Part shown: positions 38,426-50,396 of the stretch, in pieces
Numbering within the stretch: position 1 is the first letter of the stretch
Layout: each line of letters opens with the position of its first letter
Origin: Pseudorhodoplanes sp.
GTDB lineage: Bacteria > Pseudomonadota > Alphaproteobacteria > Rhizobiales > Xanthobacteraceae
Length of the DNA stretch: 64,000 nt
Assembly: GCA_019187085.1 (NCBI GenBank)
Contig: JABARS010000007.1
Coordinates: 1 to 64,000, forward strand
Direction of reading: 5' to 3'
Program-made: the position numbers and the translations under genes
The notes under the pieces: generated by a model
The model's input: the letters and a program-made list of their open reading frames with translations, nothing else
Told to the model about the DNA's origin: nothing
The model's database searches: none

Positions 38426-40093
38426 ATGACGACGCTTGCGGTTTCGCTGCTCAGGGCCCTCAAGGCGCACGGCGCGCGCGAGATATTCGGCATCCCCGGC
38501 GATTTTGTGCTGCCGTTCTACAAGGCGATCGAAGACAGCCGCATCCTGCCGCATTTCGAACTGAGCCACGAGCCCGCGGTCGGCTTCGCCGCCGACGCCG
38601 CCGCGCGCTATCACGGTGGACTCGGCGTCGCGGTCGTCACCTACGGCGCGGGCGCGTTCAATCTGGTCAATCCGGTGGCCGGCGCCTATGCCGAGCGCTC
38701 GCCGGTCGTGGTGATCGCGGGCGCGCCGGGCGCGGCCGAGCGCACGAGCGGCTTCCTGCTGCACCATCAGGCGCGCAGCATCGACACCCAGCTCGCGGTG
38801 TTCCGCGAGATCACCTGCGACCAGGCCGTGCTCGACGATCCGGCGGCCGCGCCGGGGGAGATCGCGCGCGTGCTGCAGTCGGCGCGCGAGCGCTCGCTGC
38901 CGGTCTATATCGAGTTCCCGCGCGATATGGTGAACGTGCCGGCGGCCGGCGTGCCGCAGCTCAAGCGCCGGCCGACCGATGCGGAGGCGCTCGCCGAATG
39001 CGCCGACGAAGTCCTCGCCCGGCTCGCCGCCGCGAAGTCGCCGGCGATCATCGTCGACGTCGAAATCCGCCGCTTCCATTGCGAGCAGCGCGTGGCGGCG
39101 CTCGCGCGCAAGCTCGGCATTCCGGTGGTGACCACGTTCATGGGCCGCGGCCTGATGGCCGACGCGCCGGACGTCGTGGCGGGCACCTATCTCGGCGCGG
39201 CCGGCGATCCGCACATCACGAAGCTCGTGGAGGCTGCCGACGCGCTGCTGCTGCTCGGCGTCATCATCTCCGACACCAATTTCGCGCTGTCGCAGCGCCG
39301 GTTCGATCCGCGCCGCACCGTGCTCGCTATCGACCGGCAGGTGCGGGTCGGCCATCACCTTTATGCCGACATGCCGCTCGACGATCTGGTCGATGCGCTG
39401 ATTGCGCGCGCGCGCAAGGCGAAGGCGCGCAGGAGCGTGCGGCGGCGGCCGAAGATTGTCTATCCGCGCAAGCTCAAACTCGACGACAGGCCGATCCGCC
39501 CCTCCGACATCGCCTGCGCGATCAACGACCTGTTCGACCGCCACGGCGTCATGCCGATGGCCGCCGACATGGGCGACTGCCTGTTCACCGCCATGGAGAT
39601 CGAGAATTCGGCGCTCGCCGCACCCGGCTATTATGCCGGCATGGGCTTCGGCGTGCCGGCGGGGATCGGGGTCGCCGCCGCCACCATGAAGCGCCCGCTC
39701 ATCCTGGTCGGCGACGGCGCCTTCCAGATGACCGGCTGGGAGATCGGCAATTGCCGCCGCTACGGGCTCGATCCGATCGTGGTGCTGTTCAACAATGCGA
39801 GCTGGGAAATGCTGCGTGTGTTCCAGCCGGAATCGAAGTTCAACAATCTCGACGACTGGCATTATGCCGCGATCGCGCCCTCGCTCGGCGGCCATGGTGA
39901 GCGCGTGTCGACGCGCGCCGATCTCGTCGCCGCGCTCGAGCGCGCGGTGAAAAGGCGCGGCACCTTCTCGCTCGTGGAGGTGATGCTGCCGCGCGGCCAG
40001 ACCTCGGACACGCTGGCGCGCTTCGTCACCGGCTTCAAGGCGGCGCGCGAGAAGGCGGCGCGGGCGACCGCCGCCAAGACGGCGAAGCGCTAG
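38426..40093 (+). CDS. Thiamine-diphosphate-dependent indolepyruvate/phenylpyruvate decarboxylase
   Basis: A 555-aa ThDP enzyme. Three domains are visible: the Pyr domain with the catalytic Glu in ELSHEPAVGFAADAAARYHG, a central domain, and the PP domain with the ThDP motif GDGAFQMTGWEIGNCRRYG and then LFNNASWEMLRVFQPES. The features fit the Azospirillum IpdC/PpdC group that decarboxylates indole-3-pyruvate or phenylpyruvate, a step toward indole-3-acetic acid; specificity cannot be fixed by eye. The Lys/Ala-rich tail is an oddity. Confidence 0.85.
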   Translation: MTTLAVSLLRALKAHGAREIFGIPGDFVLPFYKAIEDSRILPHFELSHEPAVGFAADAAARYHGGLGVAVVTYGAGAFNLVNPVAGAYAERSPVVVIAGAPGAAERTSGFLLHHQARSIDTQLAVFREITCDQAVLDDPAAAPGEIARVLQSARERSLPVYIEFPRDMVNVPAAGVPQLKRRPTDAEALAECADEVLARLAAAKSPAIIVDVEIRRFHCEQRVAALARKLGIPVVTTFMGRGLMADAPDVVAGTYLGAAGDPHITKLVEAADALLLLGVIISDTNFALSQRRFDPRRTVLAIDRQVRVGHHLYADMPLDDLVDALIARARKAKARRSVRRRPKIVYPRKLKLDDRPIRPSDIACAINDLFDRHGVMPMAADMGDCLFTAMEIENSALAAPGYYAGMGFGVPAGIGVAAATMKRPLILVGDGAFQMTGWEIGNCRRYGLDPIVVLFNNASWEMLRVFQPESKFNNLDDWHYAAIAPSLGGHGERVSTRADLVAALERAVKRRGTFSLVEVMLPRGQTSDTLARFVTGFKAAREKAARATAAKTAKR

Positions 40094-40100
40094 GGTTCGA

Positions 40101-40173
40101 TCCACGAAGATTGGAACAACCCCATTTCCGTTCGCGGGGACGAATGGAGGTGGTGTGGTTCAATCTTTGCGGA
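40101..40173. repeat. Large imperfect inverted repeat between convergent genes
   Basis: The left arm contains CGAAGATTGGAACAACCCC; the right arm, read in reverse complement, CAAAGATTGAACCACACCACC. It could fold into a ~35-bp imperfect hairpin between the decarboxylase and marC ends, probably a two-way terminator. Confidence 0.5.
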
Positions 40174-40180
40174 CCAGCCG

Positions 40181-40804
40181 CTAGCTCCAGACCGCGCGCA
40201 CGCCGTCGATCACGAACTGCACGGCGAGCGAGGCGAGCAGCACCCCGAGCAGGCGCGAGATCACGATGTTGCCGGTCACCCCGATCAGCCGCGCCACGCG
40301 GCTTGCGAACAGGAAGACCGCGAGCGTCAGCACGAGCACCGCGACGATAACGCCGAGCAGGCCGGCATAGGCGGGCAGGCTGGTGCCGGCGCGGCCGGCG
40401 AGCAGCACGCAGGCGGTGATGGCGCCGGGGCCGGCAATCATCGGAATGGCGAGCGGGAAGGCGGCGACATTGCGCACATGCTCCTCGATCGCCTGCTCGG
40501 CCTGGCGCGCCTGCCGCTCGATGCGCACGCCGAACACCATTTCGGACGCGATCGAGAACAACAGCAGGCCGCCGGCGATGCGGAAGGCGGGCAGGCCGAT
40601 GCCGAGCGCGTTCAAGAGCCAGGCCCCGATCAGCACGGCGCCGGCGAGAATGGCGGTCGCGATCAGGCAGGCGCGCAGCGCCACCTGCCGCCGCGCGGCT
40701 GCCGGCAGGCCTTCGGTCAGCGCAATGAAAGTGGGAACGAGGCCGAGCGGATCGACCACAACCACGAGCGTCACGAAAGCGGAAACGAGGACCTCGAAGG
40801 GCAT
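40181..40804 (-). CDS. MarC family integral membrane protein
   Basis: A 207-aa six-helix membrane protein of the MarC/UPF0056 family. Typical segments are FVTLVVVVDPLGLVPTFIALT near the start, IAGGLLLFSIASEMVFG, AIPMIAGPGAITACVLLAG, and the C-terminal NIVISRLLGVLLASLAVQFV. Despite its name, no drug export role is proven. In related genomes a MarC gene often sits between ssb and gyrA, as here. Confidence 0.9.
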   Translation of the reverse strand: MPFEVLVSAFVTLVVVVDPLGLVPTFIALTEGLPAAARRQVALRACLIATAILAGAVLIGAWLLNALGIGLPAFRIAGGLLLFSIASEMVFGVRIERQARQAEQAIEEHVRNVAAFPLAIPMIAGPGAITACVLLAGRAGTSLPAYAGLLGVIVAVLVLTLAVFLFASRVARLIGVTGNIVISRLLGVLLASLAVQFVIDGVRAVWS

Positions 40805-40855
40805 GACACGCGCCTCGCCGGATGCCGCCGCGGCATCATCCCGGACGCCGCAGCA

Positions 40856-42973
40856 TTACCATTGATAGCGCAGCGTGGCACTGCCGCCGTAGGACTGCGA
40901 ATTGGCGGCGAACTCGCCGTCGAATTTCGTTGCGACCGACCAGCCGCCGGCGATGCGAAGCTCGGAGGCGAGCGAAGCCGCCAGCGCGTCGGGCGAGGTG
41001 CCGGCGCCGGTGACGGTGAAGCTACTGCCCGGCAGCGCCTGGAAGGCGGCGTCGATGACCGGCAGCTCGCTCCAGCTATGTTTCCAGGCGACGCGGCCGC
41101 GCACGAGAAGGCGGCCGTGCCGGGTATCGATGAGCCGATCGGCCCACAGGCCGAGCTCGCCGCGCTGGTCGGCGGCGGTGCGCGCGGCGACCGACAGCGC
41201 AAAGACGTTCGCGCCGGTGGTCGCGGTTTCGTCGTAGGCCGGCAGGCTCCAGCGCTGGACCTGGAATGCGGCATAGGGCGTGACGCCGAATTGCGGCGGC
41301 CCGAAACGGTGGCCGATCTCGATGCGGCCGCCGATGCCGTCGGCGTCATAGTCGGCCGCCAGCCGGCCGCCGGCGGAGAGCGTGATCAGCCGGTCGGTGG
41401 ACACGCTCTGCCGCGCATAGGCGAAGGCGGCCGACAGATAGGCCGCGTTGACGCGGTACGACATGTAGGCACCGCCCTGCAGCATTTCGCTGCGGCCGCT
41501 GCCGAGATTTTCCGCAAGCCCCCAGCGGCTGGTCGCGGCCGAGATCGCCACGCCGGCGATGCCGCCCGGCGCGAAGCGGTAGTCGAGCCCCGCCATCATC
41601 CCGCCGCTGCGGATGGTGGCGTCGTGGCTGCCGGTCTCGGCATTGCCGTCCATGCTCGAATAGATGCCGTAGGTCGTCATCCACGCGCCCCAGCACGGAT
41701 CCGGCGAGGGTAGGCGCCGCTCGGCCGGCGGCGCGCAGCGCCGGCCATGATCGTAGGCGCGGGCGTGCGGCTGCCCGCGACCGTCCGCATTGCGGGCGCC
41801 GCTGCCATAGGGCGACTGCCCGTACGGTGAATTTCCGTAAGGCGAATTTCCGTAAGGAGTGTTTCCGTATGGGGCGTTTCCATAGCCCTGGTAAGGAGAA
41901 TTGCCGTACGCCGGACCGCCATAGGGCGCGCTTCCATACGGCGTGCCGCCATAAGGCGCGCTGCCATAGGGCGAGGTCGCGTAGGATGGACCGCCATACG
42001 GCGTGCCGGCATAGGGCGAACCGCCGTAAGGCGATCCTCCATAATACGAGCCTCCGTAACCTCCGTAATACGAGCCGCCATAAGGCGGGCTGCCGTACGG
42101 TGCGCTTCCGTACGGCGCGCCGGAGCCCGCCATTGCGGGCGATGCGGCTCCGAAGCCGGCGCCGAATCCCGAGCCGAAATCGCCGCCGCGCATGCCGCTT
42201 GCGCCGCCCCAGGGGTCGAGCATCCCGCCAAGGAACGCCCCCATGTCCTGGAACGCGGCCGGCGCGCCTTGCGTGAGCACCTCGCCCGACAATTGCGTCA
42301 GCGCACCCGAGAGCGATGCCGGCGAAAGCCCCGCGAGGTCGTAGAAGGACTGGTTGAATCCGCCGCCATTGATCCAGTTGTCGAGGCTCGTGCCGACGGC
42401 GTTCTGGTTCTGGTTCTGCGCGAACGAGGCAAAGCCGTCGATGCCGAGCACGTCGGCGGCGGTCAGCGTGAATGTGCCGGTCCGGATGATGTCGTTGATG
42501 GGGTGCCACTCGACCGTCGGCGCACCGAGCGGATTGTAGGTGAAGGTATAGGTGCCGGGCGCCAGCCCGGTGAAGGTGGCGCCCTGCCAGTTCAGCACGC
42601 TTTGCGTGGCGGGGTTGAACGATCCGCCCGAGCCGTCGGTGGAGGCGACCTGTTCGGGGGAGCCGACCAGCGCGGTGCCGGCGGTGTTGGAATAGAAGTT
42701 CGTGACGCCGTCGATCAGGCCGGCAGGCTTGACGTTGCGCAGCAGCGTATAGGCGACGATCGCATTGATGTTGGGGCCGGTGAGCTGCAGGTCGGCTTCG
42801 TTGAACGTCGCCGTCGGGTGATAGGAGCCGTACCAGAAATTCACCGCGCCGGGCCCTGCGAACTCGTAGCCGATCGAGACCGTGTGGCCGGAAGCCTCGT
42901 TGGCGGCGACGGAGGTCGCCAGGGCAAGGGCGGAAACGCGCGCAGCAATATTCGTGGCGCGAAAAGCGCGCAT
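40856..42973 (-). CDS. Autotransporter-like beta-barrel protein with PYG repeats
   Basis: 705 aa from the ATG at 42973. A signal peptide (to ~residue 30) precedes a ~190-residue N-terminal domain that ends near FASFAQNQNQNAVG, a helical AAFQDMGAFLGGMLDPWGG segment, then a low-complexity block at residues ~285-391 with about 14 PYG units spaced mostly 5-6 residues (GSAPYG, GGTPYG, GNSPYG). The C-terminal ~275 residues form an autotransporter-type barrel starting CWGAWMTTYGIYSS and ending in the outer-membrane signature SATLRYQW. The Tyr/Gly/Pro block would form a flexible exposed linker. Function unknown. Confidence 0.8.
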   Translation of the reverse strand: MRAFRATNIAARVSALALATSVAANEASGHTVSIGYEFAGPGAVNFWYGSYHPTATFNEADLQLTGPNINAIVAYTLLRNVKPAGLIDGVTNFYSNTAGTALVGSPEQVASTDGSGGSFNPATQSVLNWQGATFTGLAPGTYTFTYNPLGAPTVEWHPINDIIRTGTFTLTAADVLGIDGFASFAQNQNQNAVGTSLDNWINGGGFNQSFYDLAGLSPASLSGALTQLSGEVLTQGAPAAFQDMGAFLGGMLDPWGGASGMRGGDFGSGFGAGFGAASPAMAGSGAPYGSAPYGSPPYGGSYYGGYGGSYYGGSPYGGSPYAGTPYGGPSYATSPYGSAPYGGTPYGSAPYGGPAYGNSPYQGYGNAPYGNTPYGNSPYGNSPYGQSPYGSGARNADGRGQPHARAYDHGRRCAPPAERRLPSPDPCWGAWMTTYGIYSSMDGNAETGSHDATIRSGGMMAGLDYRFAPGGIAGVAISAATSRWGLAENLGSGRSEMLQGGAYMSYRVNAAYLSAAFAYARQSVSTDRLITLSAGGRLAADYDADGIGGRIEIGHRFGPPQFGVTPYAAFQVQRWSLPAYDETATTGANVFALSVAARTAADQRGELGLWADRLIDTRHGRLLVRGRVAWKHSWSELPVIDAAFQALPGSSFTVTGAGTSPDALAASLASELRIAGGWSVATKFDGEFAANSQSYGGSATLRYQW
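41802..42120 (-). repeat. Short tandem coding repeats (PYG block)
   Basis: Degenerate 15-18-base units such as CCATACGGCGTGCCG/CCATAGGGCGCGCTT encode PYG motifs inside the barrel protein gene. Adjacent near-identical units (CCGTAAGGCGAATTT twice near 41830-41850) suggest recent expansion. Confidence 0.75.
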
Positions 42974-43339
42974 ACAGACTCTCTCTTGCTGAAAGCCGAC
43001 GACCGGGCGGATCGGACGCCGGTAGGTGTCGCGGGGCGATGACACCGCGCGGGCGGGCCGCGCATGTCGTTGAGCGTATTTGAGTACATTATGGTTAATG
43101 GTCGATGAATTACCCGCCTACCGCCGCGGCGGCGCGCCGGGGCGGCTGCGAAAGCCCCGCGCAAGCCCTTCGGCACGCGTGCGCAACAGCGGCCCGCAGC
43201 CTGCGGACATGGCTGCGTTGATGTCATTTAAGATATTGATAAATAATATGAAAAGGCGCCACCGCGGGCGCGATTTTAGGTGACGCGGCGAACCCAAATA
43301 GGCTAGAAAGAACAACCTAGATTCGTCTGGATTTCGCTC
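42974..43339. other. Divergent intergenic region upstream of gyrA
   Basis: Between the beta-barrel gene and gyrA. It has two AT-rich patches, around 43074-43110 and 43215-43260, in otherwise GC-rich DNA. The second (TTGATG at 43218, TAATAT at 43244) is the likely gyrA promoter zone, although the spacing of 20 is poor. No gene seen. Confidence 0.5.
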
Positions 43340-46045
<2,706 letters not shown>

Positions 46046-46050
46046 CGCCC

Positions 46051-46665
46051 ATGAACTACGAGCTTTTCACGGCGTTCGTTCTCATCACCATCATCCTGAT
46101 CCTCACCCCCGGACCGGTGGTGACGCTCGTGATCGCGACCGGAGCGAGCCACGGCATCCGCGCCGGCCTGACCACGGTGCTCGGCACGACGGTCGGCAAT
46201 GCCATCCTGCTCGCGCTCATCGCCACCGGCCTGAACTGGGTGCTCAACAATGCGGTGGCGGTGTTCGAAATCCTGCGCTGGGCGGGCGCGGCCTACCTGA
46301 TCTGGCTCGGCATCCAGGCCTGGCGCGGCGCCGGCAAGGCGCTCGATGTGCCGCCGCCGCGCCGGCGCGTGCATTTCGGGCGCGGGGTCGTGGTGGCGCT
46401 GACCAATCCGAAGACGATCGCGTTTTTTACGGCCTTCCTGCCGCAATTTATCGATCCGACCCTTCCCGCGGGACGGCAATTGTTCGTCATGTGCGCGGTG
46501 TCGGTGCTGGTGGCCTGGATCATCGATTCTGGCTGGGCGGTGGCCGCGGGCATGGGGCGGGCGTTCTTCCTCAAGCCGTCGCGGGCGCGTTTCCTCGCCC
46601 GCCTGTCGGGCCTGGCGCTGATCGGGGGCGGCATCTGGCTGTCTCTTGCGCGCCGCCCGGCTTGA
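46051..46665 (+). CDS. LysE/RhtB family exporter
   Basis: 204 aa from the ATG at 46051, six bases after the gyrA stop; a TTG at 46042 overlapping that stop is also possible. Six membrane helices with the family opening ELFTAFVLITIILILTPGPV, then ATGASHGIRAGLTTVLGTTVGN, AYLIWLGIQAWRG and the central ALTNPKTIAFFTAFLPQFI. Such proteins export amino acids or homoserine lactones; the substrate here is unknown. Confidence 0.9.
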   Translation: MNYELFTAFVLITIILILTPGPVVTLVIATGASHGIRAGLTTVLGTTVGNAILLALIATGLNWVLNNAVAVFEILRWAGAAYLIWLGIQAWRGAGKALDVPPPRRRVHFGRGVVVALTNPKTIAFFTAFLPQFIDPTLPAGRQLFVMCAVSVLVAWIIDSGWAVAAGMGRAFFLKPSRARFLARLSGLALIGGGIWLSLARRPA

Positions 46666-46712
46666 GGCGCGCGGCGGCTGCCGCATCATCACCATAACCG
46701 GAGGGGCGTGTC

Positions 46713-47312
46713 TTGGAAGCCAACGAAGCTGCCGAGATGATGGAACAGGAGAAAATCAGCGACAAGTTCAAGCAGCGCGCGGCGATCCTGATCGCCGTGC
46801 TCGCCATGCTGCTGGCGATCACCGCGCTCGGCGGATCGAACGCCGGCAAGGAGGCGGTGAACAACAACGTGTTCGCCTCGAACTATTACAGCTTCTACCA
46901 GGCCAAGAACGCGCGGCAGACCGCGATCATGCTGGCCGCCGACCAGATCGAGCTTGCCGTGCTCAACGACCAGTCGGTGCCGGAGGCGGCCAAGACCGAG
47001 CTGAAGAAGAAGGTCGAGGCCTACCGCAAGACGATCGCGCGCTACGAATCGGAGCCTGAGACCGGCGAAGGCAAGAAGGAGTTGCTGGTACGCGCCAAGG
47101 AATTCGAGACCAAGCGCGACCACGCGCTCAGGCAGGACCCGTATTTCGATTATGCGGAGGCGCTGCTGCAGATCGCGATCGTGCTGATCTCGGTGGCGAT
47201 CATTGCCGAACTGTCCTGGCTCATGGTTGTGGGTGGCGCGCTCGGGTGTATCGGCACGCTCCTGATGGTCAACGGCTTCCTGCTGCTGGTCGAGGTGCCG
47301 TTCCTGAGCTGA
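46713..47312 (+). CDS. DUF4337-like membrane protein
   Basis: A 199-aa protein with a TTG start at 46713. A charged N-terminus, one helix (AAILIAVLAMLLAITALGG), a long helical, Lys/Glu-rich middle (NNVFASNYYSFYQAKNARQT; LKKKVEAYRKTIARYESE), and two closing helices (LLQIAIVLISVAIIAELSWL; LMVNGFLLLVEVPFL). This is the DUF4337 pattern; role unknown. Confidence 0.8.
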   Translation: MEANEAAEMMEQEKISDKFKQRAAILIAVLAMLLAITALGGSNAGKEAVNNNVFASNYYSFYQAKNARQTAIMLAADQIELAVLNDQSVPEAAKTELKKKVEAYRKTIARYESEPETGEGKKELLVRAKEFETKRDHALRQDPYFDYAEALLQIAIVLISVAIIAELSWLMVVGGALGCIGTLLMVNGFLLLVEVPFLS

Positions 47313-47333
47313 CCACCGGTCCGCGGCACCCGC

Positions 47334-48023
47334 TCAGCGGGCGCCGGCCGCTTCCAGGATCGCGACCATCTCGCGGTAGCCGCGCGCGCGGGCGAGCGCG
47401 AGCGGGGTCGCACCGCTGCGGTCGGCGAGGTTGAGACTGGCGCCGGCCGCGACCAGCGCCCGCAGCGTGTCGGTGTGGTTGCGCCCGCCGTCGCCGAGCA
47501 CGATCGACTCGATCAGCGCCGTCCAGTGCAGGTTGTTGACGTGGTCGAGCGGCGCGCCGGCCGCGATCAGCATGCGCACAATCTCGGCGTGACCGAGATG
47601 GGCGGCCGCGATCAGCGCGGTGCCGTCGTAGCGGCTGGTGATCGCCTTCGGGTTGCCGCCGCCGTCGAGCGCGATCCGCAGCATTGCCGGATCGTTGGCG
47701 ACCGCGGCGATGGTGATGATATCGTAGCGGTCGATCTCCAGTTTGTTGGGGTCGGCGCCGAGCCGCAGCAGCGTGCGCGCGGCCGCGTACTGCTTCTGGA
47801 AGGCCGCGACCTGCAGCGGCGTGCGCAGGCGCGCGTCGAGGGCCTCCTTGTCCGCGCCTTCCGCGATGAGCTTTTCGATCGCGACGATGTCGCCGGCGGC
47901 GGCCGCCGCATGCAGGCCGCGATAGGCGGCAAGCTCGGACGGTGTCGGGGCGACCTGGGCGCGCGCGGCCGGCGCTGCAAGGGAAATGAGACAGGCGAGG
48001 GTGAGCACGGTCAAAGCCCGCAT
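47334..48023 (-). CDS. Secreted ankyrin-repeat protein
   Basis: 229 aa from the ATG at 48023. A signal peptide (MRALTVLTLACLISLAAPAARA) precedes about five ankyrin repeats: LHAAAAAGDIVAIEKLIAEG, TPLQVAAFQKQYAAARTLLR, TALIAAAHLGHAEIVRMLIA, WTALIESIVLGDG and TPLALARARGYREMVAILEA. Probably a periplasmic protein-protein interaction module; partner unknown. Confidence 0.88.
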   Translation of the reverse strand: MRALTVLTLACLISLAAPAARAQVAPTPSELAAYRGLHAAAAAGDIVAIEKLIAEGADKEALDARLRTPLQVAAFQKQYAAARTLLRLGADPNKLEIDRYDIITIAAVANDPAMLRIALDGGGNPKAITSRYDGTALIAAAHLGHAEIVRMLIAAGAPLDHVNNLHWTALIESIVLGDGGRNHTDTLRALVAAGASLNLADRSGATPLALARARGYREMVAILEAAGAR

Positions 48024-48095
48024 GATGGCCTCCGGGTTGCCGGAGGCTAACACCGCGCGCGGGCGTCCTATTGCGCGCGGCGGGGGACGCCGGCC

Positions 48096-48509
48096 TCACT
48101 GCGCGGAAAGCGCCAGCGCCAGCGTCAGGCGCACCGGCGCTGCGTGGGCGAGGGTGCCGTCGGTCGCCATCGCGCTCGCCCAGGCCGGGACCGCCGTCTG
48201 CAGGGCCTCGACCGAGGTCCAGAGCGGAGCGAGCGTGATGTCCGTGCGCGGGTCGTCGAACGCGAGGCGATCGGTCGTGACGATCCGCACCGGCCGGGCG
48301 CGGCCGGCATTGCGCGCGCCGTCGCGCAGGCAGGCGGTGTCGTAATACGGCCAGCCGTGATGCGCGCAATCGGCCGGCGCGTCGGCGCGGTCGGATTTGG
48401 CGGCGGCGGCGGGCACGCTTGCGGCAACCTGCGGGCTGAAGCCCGGCAGCAGGCTGATGGCGGCCGCGAGCAGGGCGGCGGCGGCGATGGCTGAGGCGGT
48501 CTTCCACAT
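48096..48509 (-). CDS. Small secreted hypothetical protein
   Basis: 137 aa with an N-terminal signal/anchor (ASAIAAAALLAAAISLLPGF), a cysteine pair in DCAHHGWPYYDTACLRD and a following VRIVTTDRL. The WPYY...C pattern is found in small Rhizobiales envelope proteins of unknown function. It lies upstream of the ankyrin gene on the same strand (72 bases). Confidence 0.65.
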   Translation of the reverse strand: MWKTASAIAAAALLAAAISLLPGFSPQVAASVPAAAAKSDRADAPADCAHHGWPYYDTACLRDGARNAGRARPVRIVTTDRLAFDDPRTDITLAPLWTSVEALQTAVPAWASAMATDGTLAHAAPVRLTLALALSAQ

Positions 48510-48698
48510 GGCACGTCCCCGTTCGTTCGTTTTCTGCGGCGTCCTGCGCCGCTTCGGCCTTGCGGCCCTTCCTGCCCGTTAGACGCCGTGGGGCCGCGAA
48601 CGGTTCACGATCAAAAGTCTGCGGGAATCGTGAACCTTTGCGGAGGCTTGCGGGTTGATACCCTTGCGGGCGGCGGGCCGCCGGGCTAGACCGCCCGC

Positions 48699-49196
48699 AT
48701 GCGGCGCACCGCCCTCTATGCCGGCTCGTTCGACCCGGTAACCAACGGCCACCTCGACATCGTGGCGGCGTCGACGCGTCTGGCCGACCGGCTGGTGCTG
48801 GCCATCGGCATCCATCCCGGCAAGGCGCCGCTCTTTTCGGTGGAGGAACGCGCGGCCATGCTGCTGGAGACCTGCGCCGATATCGCCAAGACCTCGGGCT
48901 GCGAGCTGCATGTCACGACCTTCTCCGACCTCGTGGTGACGGCCGCGCAGCGCGAGCAGGCGACGCTCCTGATCCGCGGGCTGCGCGACGGCACCGATCT
49001 CGACTATGAAATGCAGATGGCGGGCATGAACGCGGCGATGGCGCCCGACGTGCAGACCGTGTTCCTGCCGGCGGGCACGGCCGTGCGTCCGATCACCGCC
49101 ACCCTCGTGCGCCAGATCGCCGCCATGGGCGGCGACGTGTCCCATTTCGTGCCGCCGGGTGTCGTCGCACGCCTGCAGAACAAGTTCGCCCGATAG
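48699..49196 (+). CDS. coaD: Phosphopantetheine adenylyltransferase
   Basis: A 165-aa enzyme transferring AMP to 4'-phosphopantetheine, the penultimate step of coenzyme A synthesis. The nucleotidyl-transferase motif is [16 protein letters not shown]; others are [17 protein letters not shown] and the C-terminal [20 protein letters not shown]. Length is normal. Followed by two cyclophilin genes. Confidence 0.97.
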   Translation: MRRTALYAGSFDPVTNGHLDIVAASTRLADRLVLAIGIHPGKAPLFSVEERAAMLLETCADIAKTSGCELHVTTFSDLVVTAAQREQATLLIRGLRDGTDLDYEMQMAGMNAAMAPDVQTVFLPAGTAVRPITATLVRQIAAMGGDVSHFVPPGVVARLQNKFAR

Positions 49197-49243
49197 GCCG
49201 GCCGCCCGTACCCCGCTTCCATCCACCTGCCGGAGGAATGTCC

Positions 49244-49783
49244 ATGATCCGTATCGTCGCCGTGATCGCCGCGCTCCTGTGCGCGTGGCCCGCCGCGGCC
49301 CAGCCCAAAAGCGATCCGCAGAACACGCTGGTGCTCGAAACCACCAAGGGCCAGATCGTGATCCGCCTGCGCGCCGATCTCGCGCCGCGCCATGCCGAGC
49401 GCCTCAAGACGCTCGCGCGCGACGGTTTCTACGACAACGCGCCGTTCCATCGCGTGATCGCCGGCTTCATGGCGCAGACCGGCGACGGCGACCGCGGCGA
49501 TGGCCGCGGCAAGTCGAAATATCCCGACCTCAAGCAGGAATTTTCCGGCGTGCCCTACAAGCGCGGCATCGTCGGCATGGCGCGCCGCGGCGACAGCGTC
49601 GACAGCGCCAACTGCCAGTTCTTCATCATGTACACGGACTATCCGAGCCTGAACGGGAAATATACCGTGATCGGCGAAGTCGCCTCCGGCATGGAGGTGG
49701 TCGACCAGCTCAAGAAGGGCGAGCCGGTCGCCAGTCCCGATCGCATCGTCCGCGCCCAGGTTCTCGCCGACACACAGAGGTAA
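49244..49783 (+). CDS. Peptidyl-prolyl cis-trans isomerase, periplasmic cyclophilin
   Basis: 179 aa from the ATG at 49244, correctly spaced from GGAGGA; an ATG at 49238 is too close to it. A signal peptide ends AWPAAAQP. The cyclophilin domain follows: RLRADLAPRHAERLKTLARD, FYDNAPFHRVIAGFMAQTGD with the catalytic Arg, and CQFFIMYTDYPSLNGKYTVI. It catalyses proline isomerisation in the periplasm. A cytoplasmic paralogue starts two bases after its stop. Confidence 0.94.
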   Translation: MIRIVAVIAALLCAWPAAAQPKSDPQNTLVLETTKGQIVIRLRADLAPRHAERLKTLARDGFYDNAPFHRVIAGFMAQTGDGDRGDGRGKSKYPDLKQEFSGVPYKRGIVGMARRGDSVDSANCQFFIMYTDYPSLNGKYTVIGEVASGMEVVDQLKKGEPVASPDRIVRAQVLADTQR

Positions 49784-49785
49784 TC

Positions 49786-50250
<465 letters not shown>

Positions 50251-50396
50251 CCGGGCGGCAGCGCGGCGCCTCCGGCAGGCATGCCGGACACACGGGTCCG
50301 GCGCGCGGCCGGACCTGTTGCAAACGCCGACCCGGACCGCCATCGTCATCGTCTGGATGAATCGCCGGCCCGCTCCGGCGACGACGGTGGTCGCGG

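Noticed and set aside
43218..43249. gyrA promoter with TTGATG and TAATAT boxes
   Set aside because: Spacing of 20 bases is outside the usual 16-18; mentioned only as a likely promoter zone.
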